Shown here piece by piece: positions 1-4,770 of a DNA stretch of 5,063 bases; within the stretch, counting starts at the first letter, position 1; each line of letters starts with the position of its first letter. Below the pieces are notes generated by a model that had not been told where the DNA came from, ran no database searches, and worked only from the letters and a program-made list of their open reading frames with translations. A program made the translations under genes and the position numbers. This stretch comes from Kiloniellaceae bacterium (GTDB taxonomy: Bacteria > Pseudomonadota > Alphaproteobacteria > Kiloniellales > Kiloniellaceae), in contig JANQKX010000484.1 in the NCBI GenBank assembly GCA_028280915.1, positions 1 through 5,063 of the forward strand. Reading direction: 5' to 3'.

Positions 1-356
1 TCGATGGTCCTCGCCTCTTTGCGCGCCGGTCTGGGCAGAGGCGTCGGGTTAATGGCGCCGTTGCCGATCTTGGGCGCGGCCACGCAATTGCCCTTGGCCG
101 ACATCATCTTAAGCGCGGCGTTCTTGCCCTTTTTGCCGGCCTTGCCGTTGCCCTTGGCCTGAGACTTGGAACGGGATTTAGAATGGGCCTTGGAATGGGA
201 TTTGGATTTGGCTTTCGCGGGCTTCGGCATCTTGGCGGCTTCGGCTGAAGGGGCCTCTTGGCCGAGTTTCAACCCGCTTCCTGCCTTGGCCGGTTTTGGC
301 GCCGGACCGGACGTTTCCGACCCGTCGAGGGAGTTTGCCGAATCGATCTTGCTCAT
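1..356 (-). CDS. Lysine-rich repeat protein, N-terminal part (cut by window edge)
   Basis: An open frame without a stop runs from an ATG at 354-356 to the left edge and gives 118 residues; the C-terminus lies outside the window. Residues 1-41 are a polar, low-complexity leader. Residues 42-88 are very basic, with 15 lysines in 47 residues, and lysine recurs exactly every fourth residue from 48 to 76 (units such as KSHS, KAHS, KSRS, KSQA, KGNG). From about residue 89 the composition becomes more normal (NCVAAPKIGNGAIN, then a Pro/Arg stretch ending ARKEARTI), so a folded domain may begin just beyond the edge. The start is supported by a purine-rich AGGGGA on the minus strand 11 nt upstream, by an in-frame TGA at 375-377, and by a promoter at 409-438. 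Comparable basic tails occur in histone H1-like and AlgP-type proteins, where they bind nucleic acid; a regulator with a disordered N-terminal arm is equally possible. The function is not recognised. Confidence 0.7.
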   Translation of the reverse strand, partial: MSKIDSANSLDGSETSGPAPKPAKAGSGLKLGQEAPSAEAAKMPKPAKAKSKSHSKAHSKSRSKSQAKGNGKAGKKGKNAALKMMSAKGNCVAAPKIGNGAINPTPLPRPARKEARTI

Positions 357-408
357 GACAGTCTGCTTCCCCTGTCAGGTGATGAATTTTTCGCGCGCCC
401 TCTTCAAG

Positions 409-438
409 ATAGTACCAGAAATCATAACAAAGTGCCAA
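409..438 (-). promoter_or_regulatory. Sigma-70-like promoter for the lysine-rich gene
   Basis: On the minus strand a -35 element TTGGCA (433-438) is followed by an 18-nt spacer and a -10 element TACTAT (409-414). The bases TGG directly before the -10 form an extended -10 (TGnTACTAT). Transcription would start near 400 and leave a leader of roughly 45 nt before the ATG at 356. The surrounding spacer is clearly more AT-rich than the genes. This is a motif match only. Confidence 0.5.
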
Positions 439-497
439 TTTAAGAAATCGATGATGTTAAACCACCCGTCATTCAAGCCTTTCTGGGTGTTCTGGCC

Positions 498-2120
498 ATG
501 AGCGCCAGCCATTTAACCGCAGGCCCCTTAACCACAGGACCCGGCCACATCGCCATCATCGGCTGCGGCTTCAGCGGGACCTCGGCGCTGTTTCAGCTGG
601 TGGACGGCTACCCGGTCAGGAAGATCACCGTCTTCGAGGCCTCCGGCACCTTCGGGCCGGGCTATCCTTACCGGCGGGAGGATTGTCCCGATTATCTGGT
701 GAACAACACCACCGACGACATGTGCCTGGCGCCGGGCAACCGCCGGGCCTTCATCGCCTGGCTGCGGCGCCAGCCCCAATGGGGCCCGGACATCCCGCCC
801 AAAGGCCACCTGCCCCGCGCCGCCTACGGCGCTTTCCTGGAAGACGTGGTGCGGGCCAGCCTTACCGCCGCCGCGATCAAGGGCATCGAGGTGACCTTGG
901 TGTCTCACGAAGTGACCGGCCTGTCCGAGGCCGCCGACGGGACGGTCCGGGTGACTTGGCCCAAGGGTTCGATCACCGCCGACGCGGCCCTGCTGACCAC
1001 CGGCCGCTGCCCGGATTTGCCGCCGCCCGCGCCCCTGGCCGGCCAAGCGGGCTACATCGCCAACCACATCATGGACCAGGCCCTGGATCACGTGCCCCTG
1101 GATCAAACGGTTCACATCCTGGGCGCCTCCCTCAGCGCCTATGACGTGGTGAACCGGCTTTTTGCCCCCAGCACCGGCTGCCGTTTCGCGCGGGACGCCG
1201 AAGGCTGGCCCCGCTTCATCCCGGGCGGCAATCGGCGCCGCGTGGTCCTCTGTTCCCGCAGCGGCCGCTTGAAAGCCGTGGCCAGCCAAGCGCCCGGCCA
1301 GATCCAGCGCCGCCATTTCACCCTTGCCGCCCTGCGCGACCTGGCCAAGGACGGCCCCCTCACCATTGAAACCGTCGCCGCGCTGATCCGCAAGGAGGCC
1401 GAGGCCCACGGCGCCCCCATCGACTGGGACAGGCTGCGCGACCCCTACAGGGGATGCCAGGACCGTCCGGCGGTGGACAGACGGGCGGCCGAGATCCTGA
1501 CCGATGCCATCGGGGCGGCGCAGCGGGGCGGCGCCGAGAATTTCCTGGTGGATTTTTTCGGGGACGCCCAGGTGGATATCTGGGATGCCTTCGCCGACGG
1601 CCTCCTGTCCCCGGAAAGCGAACAGCGCTACCGAAAAAGATGGGAAACCGCCACCTTGTGTTATGCGGCCCCCTGCCCCGTGCCCACGGCGGAAAAACTG
1701 CTGGCCCTGATCCGCGCCGGGCGCCTCTCGGTGATCAAGGGCCTGGAGCAGGTGTCGGCCGCCCCCGACGGCGACGGCTTCATCTTGCGCCACGATCTGG
1801 GTGAAGAGCGGGCCCGCCTGCTGGTGGACACCACCGGCCGGGTCAACCGGGAGGTGACCAGCCCCGGCCAGCCGCCCCTCATCGCCGATCTGGTCCGGCA
1901 GGATCTGCTCGCCCCTTATGATCGCCTCGGCACAGCGGGCAAAGGCGCCGCCCTGGACATGGCCAGCTTTCGCGCCACCGGCGCCCGCAACATCTACCTG
2001 GCCAACATGCTGCTCTGGGGCCCGGGCTTTTTCACCAGCTCCGCCTTCATGATGGCCGAGGTGGTCCGGCGCATTCTGGAGGGGCTTTATGGGCCGCCAC
2101 CGTCGGAGGGGCCGGCCTAA
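498..2120 (+). CDS. FAD/NAD(P)-binding oxidoreductase (FAD-NAD(P)-binding family, PF13454-like)
   Basis: The 540-residue protein is probably a cytosolic flavin-dependent oxidoreductase; the substrate is unknown. Residues 18-31 (IAIIGCGFSGTSAL) are the first Rossmann GxGxxG loop, which binds the FAD ADP moiety. E47 at the end of the next strand (TVFEASG) is the expected ribose-binding acid. GPGYPY (53-58), the NNTTDDM stretch (69-75) and HLPRAAYGAFLEDV (104-117) follow the order seen in proteins annotated as PF13454. ALLTTGRCPDLP (164-175) closes the first half. Residues 204-220 (TVHILGASLSAYDVVNR) form a second dinucleotide loop of the GxSxSAxD type. The C-terminal segment 497-527 (ARNIYLANMLLWGPGFF and the following helix) resembles the FAD-closing end of flavoprotein monooxygenases and reductases. 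There is no signal peptide or membrane helix. The ATG at 498 is the only standard start after the in-frame TAA at 441-443; a weak GGTG (486-489) lies 8 nt upstream. The gene stands alone. Family call fairly sure, reaction unknown. Confidence 0.88.
   Translation: MSASHLTAGPLTTGPGHIAIIGCGFSGTSALFQLVDGYPVRKITVFEASGTFGPGYPYRREDCPDYLVNNTTDDMCLAPGNRRAFIAWLRRQPQWGPDIPPKGHLPRAAYGAFLEDVVRASLTAAAIKGIEVTLVSHEVTGLSEAADGTVRVTWPKGSITADAALLTTGRCPDLPPPAPLAGQAGYIANHIMDQALDHVPLDQTVHILGASLSAYDVVNRLFAPSTGCRFARDAEGWPRFIPGGNRRRVVLCSRSGRLKAVASQAPGQIQRRHFTLAALRDLAKDGPLTIETVAALIRKEAEAHGAPIDWDRLRDPYRGCQDRPAVDRRAAEILTDAIGAAQRGGAENFLVDFFGDAQVDIWDAFADGLLSPESEQRYRKRWETATLCYAAPCPVPTAEKLLALIRAGRLSVIKGLEQVSAAPDGDGFILRHDLGEERARLLVDTTGRVNREVTSPGQPPLIADLVRQDLLAPYDRLGTAGKGAALDMASFRATGARNIYLANMLLWGPGFFTSSAFMMAEVVRRILEGLYGPPPSEGPA
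2117..2120. other. Interlocked convergent stop codons
   Basis: The plus-strand TAA of the oxidoreductase gene (2118-2120) and the minus-strand TAG of the HAD gene (2117-2119) share three base pairs. No spacer is left for an intrinsic terminator between the two genes, and I see no hairpin with a T-run at the junction. Transcripts of either gene probably extend into the other as antisense RNA, or end by a factor-dependent route. Confidence 0.9.
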
Positions 2121-2758
2121 AACAAACCTTGCAGCCGGGGATGGTGCAATACATCCTCAACCGATTTGAACGGACAAGCATCCCACCCCGCCTCCCGCGC
2201 CAGGGCCACGATGGCCGGCCGATCGTCGAAAAAGAGCGGGCTTTCGTTGGGGCCGATGCCCAAGGCATCATTGATCGCGGCGAAGAAGGCCGGCGTGTCC
2301 TTAAGCTGGCCCAACTGGGCGCTGTAGAGCATTTTTCGGAAATAGGCCTCGAAACCGAGAGTATGCCACAGATAAGCCGCGCGGTGATGCTCCTGCGCGG
2401 AGGCGATGTAGAGCTCCAGAGCGGGATTTTCCCGTAATTGGCCGATTAAATCCAAAAGAGGCTGATTGACGTTGGAATCCTTGCGCAGCCAATAGTCCAC
2501 AAAGGCATCGACGGCGCCTTGATATCCGATCGCCGGCAAGACCTGGGCCAATTCATCCTTCAGGTCGCTCTCCCCATTGGCGCAGCGCTGCATGGGCGGC
2601 TCCGGCGCAGCCGCCGAGGCGCGAAAAAAGCGTTCTGAAAAGGCTTCAGGCGAAACCCCCAAATCTTCTTCCATCGTGGCATGCCAGCGCAGGCCCTGCC
2701 CCGGCGGCGATTGCCATCCCTTGATCAAGACACCGTCCACGTCGAAGAAGATTTTCAT
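2117..2758 (-). CDS. HAD-superfamily hydrolase (phosphatase-like)
   Basis: The 213-residue product has all four haloacid-dehalogenase motifs in order. Motif I is FFDVDGV (residues 4-10), with D6 the expected nucleophile and D8 the acid/base. Motif II is YIASAQ with S120. Motif III is K153 in QLKDTPAFF. Motif IV is LFFDDRP with D178 and D179, which would bind magnesium. The roughly 100-residue helical insert between motifs I and II (about 15-110) is a C1-type cap, typical of small-molecule phosphatases and dehalogenases; it sets the substrate, which cannot be read here. The frame remains open upstream to a TTG at 2822-2824, but the ATG at 2756-2758 puts motif I at residue 4 as usual for the family, and the added 22 residues look unlike a domain. 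An AGGA touches the ATG, and a GGGAA lies slightly further upstream. The stop overlaps that of the convergent oxidoreductase gene. No membrane or export signal is visible, so it is probably cytosolic. Confidence 0.88.
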   Translation of the reverse strand: MKIFFDVDGVLIKGWQSPPGQGLRWHATMEEDLGVSPEAFSERFFRASAAAPEPPMQRCANGESDLKDELAQVLPAIGYQGAVDAFVDYWLRKDSNVNQPLLDLIGQLRENPALELYIASAQEHHRAAYLWHTLGFEAYFRKMLYSAQLGQLKDTPAFFAAINDALGIGPNESPLFFDDRPAIVALAREAGWDACPFKSVEDVLHHPRLQGLF

Positions 2759-2783
2759 TCCTGTTCCCAATCCCGCAGGCGGA

Positions 2784-2798
2784 CATCTGAAGCAGATG
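2784..2798. repeat. Small inverted repeat (6-bp arms, 3-nt loop)
   Basis: CATCTG (2784-2789) and CAGATG (2793-2798) are perfect complements around AAG. The element lies 26-40 bp upstream of the HAD gene ATG, so it would fall in its mRNA leader or promoter. It could be a small operator or a leader hairpin; six base pairs is modest and chance is possible. Confidence 0.4.
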
Positions 2799-2824
2799 CG
2801 TCGAAGGAATAGCAAGACTGTCAA
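2796..2824 (-). promoter_or_regulatory. Possible promoter of the HAD gene
   Basis: The minus strand carries a perfect -35 hexamer TTGACA (2819-2824). The hexamer 17 nt downstream (2796-2801, ACGCAT) is a poor -10, matching the consensus only at its last two bases. The position relative to the ATG at 2758 is suitable. This is a weak call because of the -10. Confidence 0.27.
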
Positions 2825-2857
2825 CTCCGGCAGAGTCGATCAAGTCGACCCGACCCT

Positions 2858-2869
2858 GCCCGATCGGGC
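2858..2869. repeat. 12-bp perfect palindrome
   Basis: GCCCGATCGGGC reads identically on both strands. It lies in the divergent spacer between the HAD gene and the exported-protein gene and partly overlaps a second imperfect stem (GCCCGG at 2868-2873 with CCGGGC at 2882-2887, 8-nt loop). An operator role is possible, but palindromes of C and G are easily made by chance in GC-rich DNA. Confidence 0.4.
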
Positions 2870-2892
2870 CCGGCAAGCTGACCGGGCGCTTC

Positions 2893-2925
2893 GTTAGGAC
2901 AAGGAAAGGCTGTGCCTTTCCTAAC
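2893..2925 (+). repeat. Strong stem-loop upstream of the exported-protein gene
   Basis: AGGAAAGGC (2902-2910) and GCCTTTCCT (2914-2922) form a perfect 9-bp stem with a TGT loop. An alternative fold pairs GTTAGG (2893-2898) with CCTAAC (2920-2925) outside a shortened AAAGGC/GCCTTT stem and leaves a bulge. There is no following T-run on either strand, so it is not a standard intrinsic terminator. It lies about 73 bp before the first possible start (2998), so it could be a leader RNA structure, an operator, or an upstream transcript end. Confidence 0.6.
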
Positions 2926-2952
2926 CAAACCGTAACCTCGAATTACATTGTT

Positions 2953-2967
2953 GCCGGTTAACCCGGC
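2953..2967. repeat. Inverted repeat GCCGG-N5-CCGGC
   Basis: GCCGG (2953-2957) and CCGGC (2963-2967) flank TTAAC, and the core also contains the palindrome GGTTAACC with a one-base offset. It lies 30 bp before the start at 2998, between a possible promoter region and the ribosome binding site. A repressor operator is conceivable. No regulator can be named. Confidence 0.35.
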
Positions 2968-2987
2968 CCCACATCTTGAGCATGAAC

Positions 2988-2995
2988 GGAGGGAG
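2988..2995 (+). promoter_or_regulatory. Ribosome binding site of the upstream start
   Basis: GGAGGGAG ends two bases before the ATG at 2998, and its GGAGG core sits 5 nt from the ATG, a near-ideal Shine-Dalgarno match. It is the main reason to accept the longer form. A second purine-rich run, AGGGAG at 3022-3027, lies 9 nt before the ATG at 3037, so both starts may be used. Confidence 0.7.
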
Positions 2996-2997
2996 CC

Positions 2998-3582
2998 ATG
3001 AGGCTTTTTCCCACTCGCAATAGGGAGACAAAAACCATGACCAAGATGATGCCTGTTTACGCCGCTGTTTTGGCCGCCGCCCCCGCCGGGGCCGCCGTCG
3101 CCGGGGCCTCTGACCAAAGCCCCTTTGCCAGCTTCAACCAGCAAACCGCCAATGCCGCGGTGTCCCAGGTGGACGCCATGGAAGGGGCCTACCTGCTGCA
3201 GCAGACAAACAAAAACCAGCGCGTCCTCACCTTGGATGCCGACGGCACCGCCTCGGTGATCAGCCAGGGCCAGGCCGTGGTGGGCTACACCACCGGCAAG
3301 GGCAGCTGGGAGCAAACCGGCCCCAAGGAAGCCCGCGCGGTCGTGGTGGATTTCACCTATAACGAGTATCGCGGCGCGGCGCCGGGCCCGGGCGTCACCG
3401 TCTATGACGTGACCTTCAACGGCAAGACGGACGGAAAGTTCGAGGGTCTGGCCGGTTCCCTGTCGGGCAAGCAGTTTGCTTCCGGTGAAAACCCCTTCAC
3501 CACCCGGCAAGAGCCCAGCCGCACCTGGGGCACCGACTTCAAGGGCGAGCGCATCAGCGCCACCCTGGATCAACTGAGCTAA
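2998..3582 (+). CDS. Exported protein with a probable lipocalin-like beta-barrel domain
   Basis: The product is 194 residues from the ATG at 2998, or 181 from the in-frame ATG at 3037; both starts have purine-rich ribosome binding sites. From the second start it begins MTKMMPVYAAVLAAAPAGAAVAGASDQ, a compact signal peptide with one lysine, a short hydrophobic Ala-rich core and a likely cut after AGA. The longer form adds a basic 13-residue N-region, which is still compatible with export. The mature part alternates polar and hydrophobic residues. It has a LTLDADGTASVIS strand pair (about 73-85 in the long form), GKGSWEQTGPKEARAVVVDFTYNEY (about 100-124) and VTVYDVTFNGKTDGKFEGLAGSLSG (about 132-156), ending in a GERIS strand. 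The pattern of DGT, G-x-W-x-x-TGP, V-x-D-F and late G-x-R resembles a widespread, poorly characterised secreted beta-barrel family. No catalytic motif, lipobox or cysteine is present. It probably acts in the periplasm or outside the cell; ligand and function are unknown. Confidence 0.78.
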   Translation: MRLFPTRNRETKTMTKMMPVYAAVLAAAPAGAAVAGASDQSPFASFNQQTANAAVSQVDAMEGAYLLQQTNKNQRVLTLDADGTASVISQGQAVVGYTTGKGSWEQTGPKEARAVVVDFTYNEYRGAAPGPGVTVYDVTFNGKTDGKFEGLAGSLSGKQFASGENPFTTRQEPSRTWGTDFKGERISATLDQLS

Positions 3583-3603
3583 GGCGCTTTTCCCAACAAG
3601 CCT

Positions 3604-3659
3604 CAATCCCAGTGCGCCAATCCCAGTGCGCCAATCGGGGTGCGCCAATCGAGGTACGT
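3604..3659. repeat. Four tandem copies of a 14-bp unit
   Basis: The unit CAATCCCAGTGCGC occurs exactly at 3604-3617 and 3618-3631, with changes at 3632-3645 (CAATCGGGGTGCGC), and degenerates at 3646-3659 (CAATCGAGGTACGT). The array fills over half of the convergent spacer between the exported-protein gene and the transporter gene. Fourteen base pairs is not a multiple of three and no gene covers it, so it is non-coding. There is no spacer between units, unlike CRISPR. It could be a slippage-born minisatellite or a run of protein-binding sites. Confidence 0.85.
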
Positions 3660-3684
3660 CCCAACGCGCTTTATCCCCCGTCAT

Positions 3685-4599
3685 TCACCGGCGGGTTGCC
3701 AAAACACCGGCAATGATGATCAAGGCAATGCCGGTCACGGTCAACCCGTCGGGAATGTCGGCGAAGAACACCACACTCCACAAAACGGCAAAGGGCAGGT
3801 AGGAAAAGTCGAAGATCGCCACGGTCGACGACTTGCCGATCTGATAGGCGATGGCCGCGCCCAGGGCGCCGATCACCATCGCCGTCCCCAAAACACCCAG
3901 GGCCAGCCAGGCCTTGCCGTCCAGGGGCGCCCAGTCGCCCAGCAGAAAAGGCGCCGCGGCCACCTGGGCCGCCGACGGGCCCCACAGGCCGATGGCCAGG
4001 CTCGCCACGCCGCCCACCACGGGAAAGGCCAAGACCAGACTCAGGGCCAGAACCAGGGGATGCTCCCCGCGGCACTTGGTCCGGGTCAGGATCATGCCCA
4101 GCGCATAAAGGATGGCCGCGGCCAGGGGCAGCAAGGCATAGGCGTTGAAATCATCCGCCGCCGGGCGCACGATAACGGTGACACCGACAAAGCCCAGCAC
4201 CACGGCGAACCAGCCCTTGAAACCGATGCGGTCGCCGACGAACAAGCCGGCGAATAGGGTAATGAACAAGGGCGAGGTGTAATAGGTCGCCGCCGCGGCG
4301 GAAAGGGGCATGTGGGGCAAGGACGCATAATAGATCACCCACATGACCGCCAGCATCACGCTGCGCAGCCCGGTCCAGAACCACAGCCGCGGCCAGGCCC
4401 CCACCCGCTGCCACAAGATCACCACCCAGAGGACCGGCGCGGCAATGACCGAGCGCAGGATGAAGACCTGCCACAGGGTGAAATCCGCGCTGATCAGCTT
4501 GATCACCGCATCGCCCAGAGAAAGGGCGAAAACCGCCGCCACGATGGCGGCGATGGCGCGGGCCGTGTTATCGCCGCTCGATACTGAAACTTGGCTCAC
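3685..4599 (-). CDS. EamA/DMT-family transporter
   Basis: The 304-residue inner-membrane protein shows about ten hydrophobic helices (roughly 15-35, 41-62, 72-92, 98-122, 128-145, 153-172, 181-205, 230-252, 258-280, 285-301). They form two EamA repeats of five helices each. Family hallmarks are LRSVMLAVMWVIYYASLPHMPL at 78-99, in the style of DMT proteins, followed by TSPLFITLFAGLFVGDRIG and VGVTVIVRP in the first repeat. The second repeat ends IALIIIAGVLATRR with a basic tail on the cytoplasmic side. Such proteins mostly export amino acids, metabolites or drugs by proton exchange; the substrate cannot be read. The frame extends to a TTG at 4621-4623, but a GTG at 4597-4599 has GAGGGA 6 nt upstream, which places the TTG inside the ribosome-binding leader, so GTG was chosen. 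It diverges from a LysR-type gene that probably controls it. Confidence 0.92.
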   Translation of the reverse strand: MSQVSVSSGDNTARAIAAIVAAVFALSLGDAVIKLISADFTLWQVFILRSVIAAPVLWVVILWQRVGAWPRLWFWTGLRSVMLAVMWVIYYASLPHMPLSAAAATYYTSPLFITLFAGLFVGDRIGFKGWFAVVLGFVGVTVIVRPAADDFNAYALLPLAAAILYALGMILTRTKCRGEHPLVLALSLVLAFPVVGGVASLAIGLWGPSAAQVAAAPFLLGDWAPLDGKAWLALGVLGTAMVIGALGAAIAYQIGKSSTVAIFDFSYLPFAVLWSVVFFADIPDGLTVTGIALIIIAGVLATRR

Positions 4600-4605
4600 C
4601 GTGGT

Positions 4606-4611
4606 TCCCTC
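4606..4611 (-). promoter_or_regulatory. Ribosome binding site that sets the transporter start
   Basis: On the minus strand GAGGGA lies 6 nt before the GTG at 4597-4599. No comparable purine run precedes the alternative in-frame TTG at 4621-4623, so this site decides for the GTG start. Confidence 0.75.
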
Positions 4612-4680
4612 GCCAGCTTGCAAAACACCCGGCCGGCGGGGAAAGGGGCCAGGCCGCCACTGCCCACCGGACCGGACTTG

Positions 4681-4698
4681 TCAAGACTAGCTCAAGAC
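4681..4698. repeat. Direct repeat TCAAGAC with 11-bp period
   Basis: TCAAGAC occurs at 4681-4687 and 4692-4698, so equivalent bases lie 11 bp apart, close to one helical turn, on the same face of the DNA. The first copy overlaps a CTTG-T-CAAG dyad (4677-4685) and, on the minus strand, a perfect TTGACA at 4679-4684. It lies mid-way in the spacer between transporter and regulator, where regulator binding would be expected. Confidence 0.45.
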
Positions 4699-4717
4699 GA
4701 TACTTTAAAAAAGAGGG

Positions 4718-4723
4718 CATAAT
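4718..4723 (+). promoter_or_regulatory. Possible -10 element of the LysR-type gene
   Basis: CATAAT matches the TATAAT consensus at five of six positions and lies in the most AT-rich part of the spacer, 47 bp before the ATG. The hexamer 17 nt upstream (AAGACG, 4695-4700) is a weak -35, as expected for a promoter that needs an activator or is autoregulated. This is a motif match only. Confidence 0.35.
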
Positions 4724-4735
4724 AAAACTAGACTA

Positions 4736-4750
4736 TTCGATAAATTCGAA
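4736..4750. promoter_or_regulatory. LysR-type T-N11-A dyad (candidate operator)
   Basis: TTCGA (4736-4740) and TCGAA (4746-4750) are perfect inverted arms around TAAAT. Within it, T4737 and A4749 are separated by 11 bases, which is the T-N11-A form that LysR-type regulators are known to recognise. It lies 21 bp before the regulator ATG and downstream of a candidate -10, a position suited to autorepression. Confidence 0.5.
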
Positions 4751-4770
4751 GAATATGGAAAGCCTGCATC

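Noticed and set aside
423..438. Sigma-54-like TGGCAC on the minus strand
   Set aside because: The -24 part matches, but the -12 position reads TATG rather than TTGC, so the GC pair essential for sigma-54 is absent; a sigma-70 reading fits better.
166..501. 111-codon plus-strand frame whose TGA overlaps the ATG of the oxidoreductase gene
   Set aside because: It starts with TTG, has no domain or good ribosome binding site, and is antisense to the better-supported lysine-rich gene.
528..1793. Long open frame (421 codons) on the minus strand inside the oxidoreductase gene
   Set aside because: Its product is Gly/Ala/Arg-rich without any domain, and the plus strand encodes a clear Rossmann flavoprotein; GC-rich genes commonly produce such antisense frames.
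2902..2922. Intrinsic terminator
   Set aside because: The stem is good, but there is no run of T after it on either strand, and no gene ends immediately upstream on either side.
2982..3023. Tiny frame ATG...TAG (13 codons) overlapping the start of the exported-protein gene
   Set aside because: It has no ribosome binding site of its own and no leader-peptide composition such as a run of one amino acid.
3604..3659. CRISPR-like repeat
   Set aside because: The units are 14 bp and directly abutting, with no spacers and no cas genes nearby.
2821..3684. 287-codon minus-strand open frame over the exported-protein gene
   Set aside because: The product is low in recognisable motifs, and the plus strand has strong ribosome binding sites and a signal peptide; the frame also runs across the 14-bp non-coding repeat.
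3640..4257. 205-codon plus-strand open frame opposite the transporter
   Set aside because: Its product is a hydrophilic Gln/Gly/His-rich chain, as expected from the complement of membrane helices; the minus strand is a clear EamA protein.
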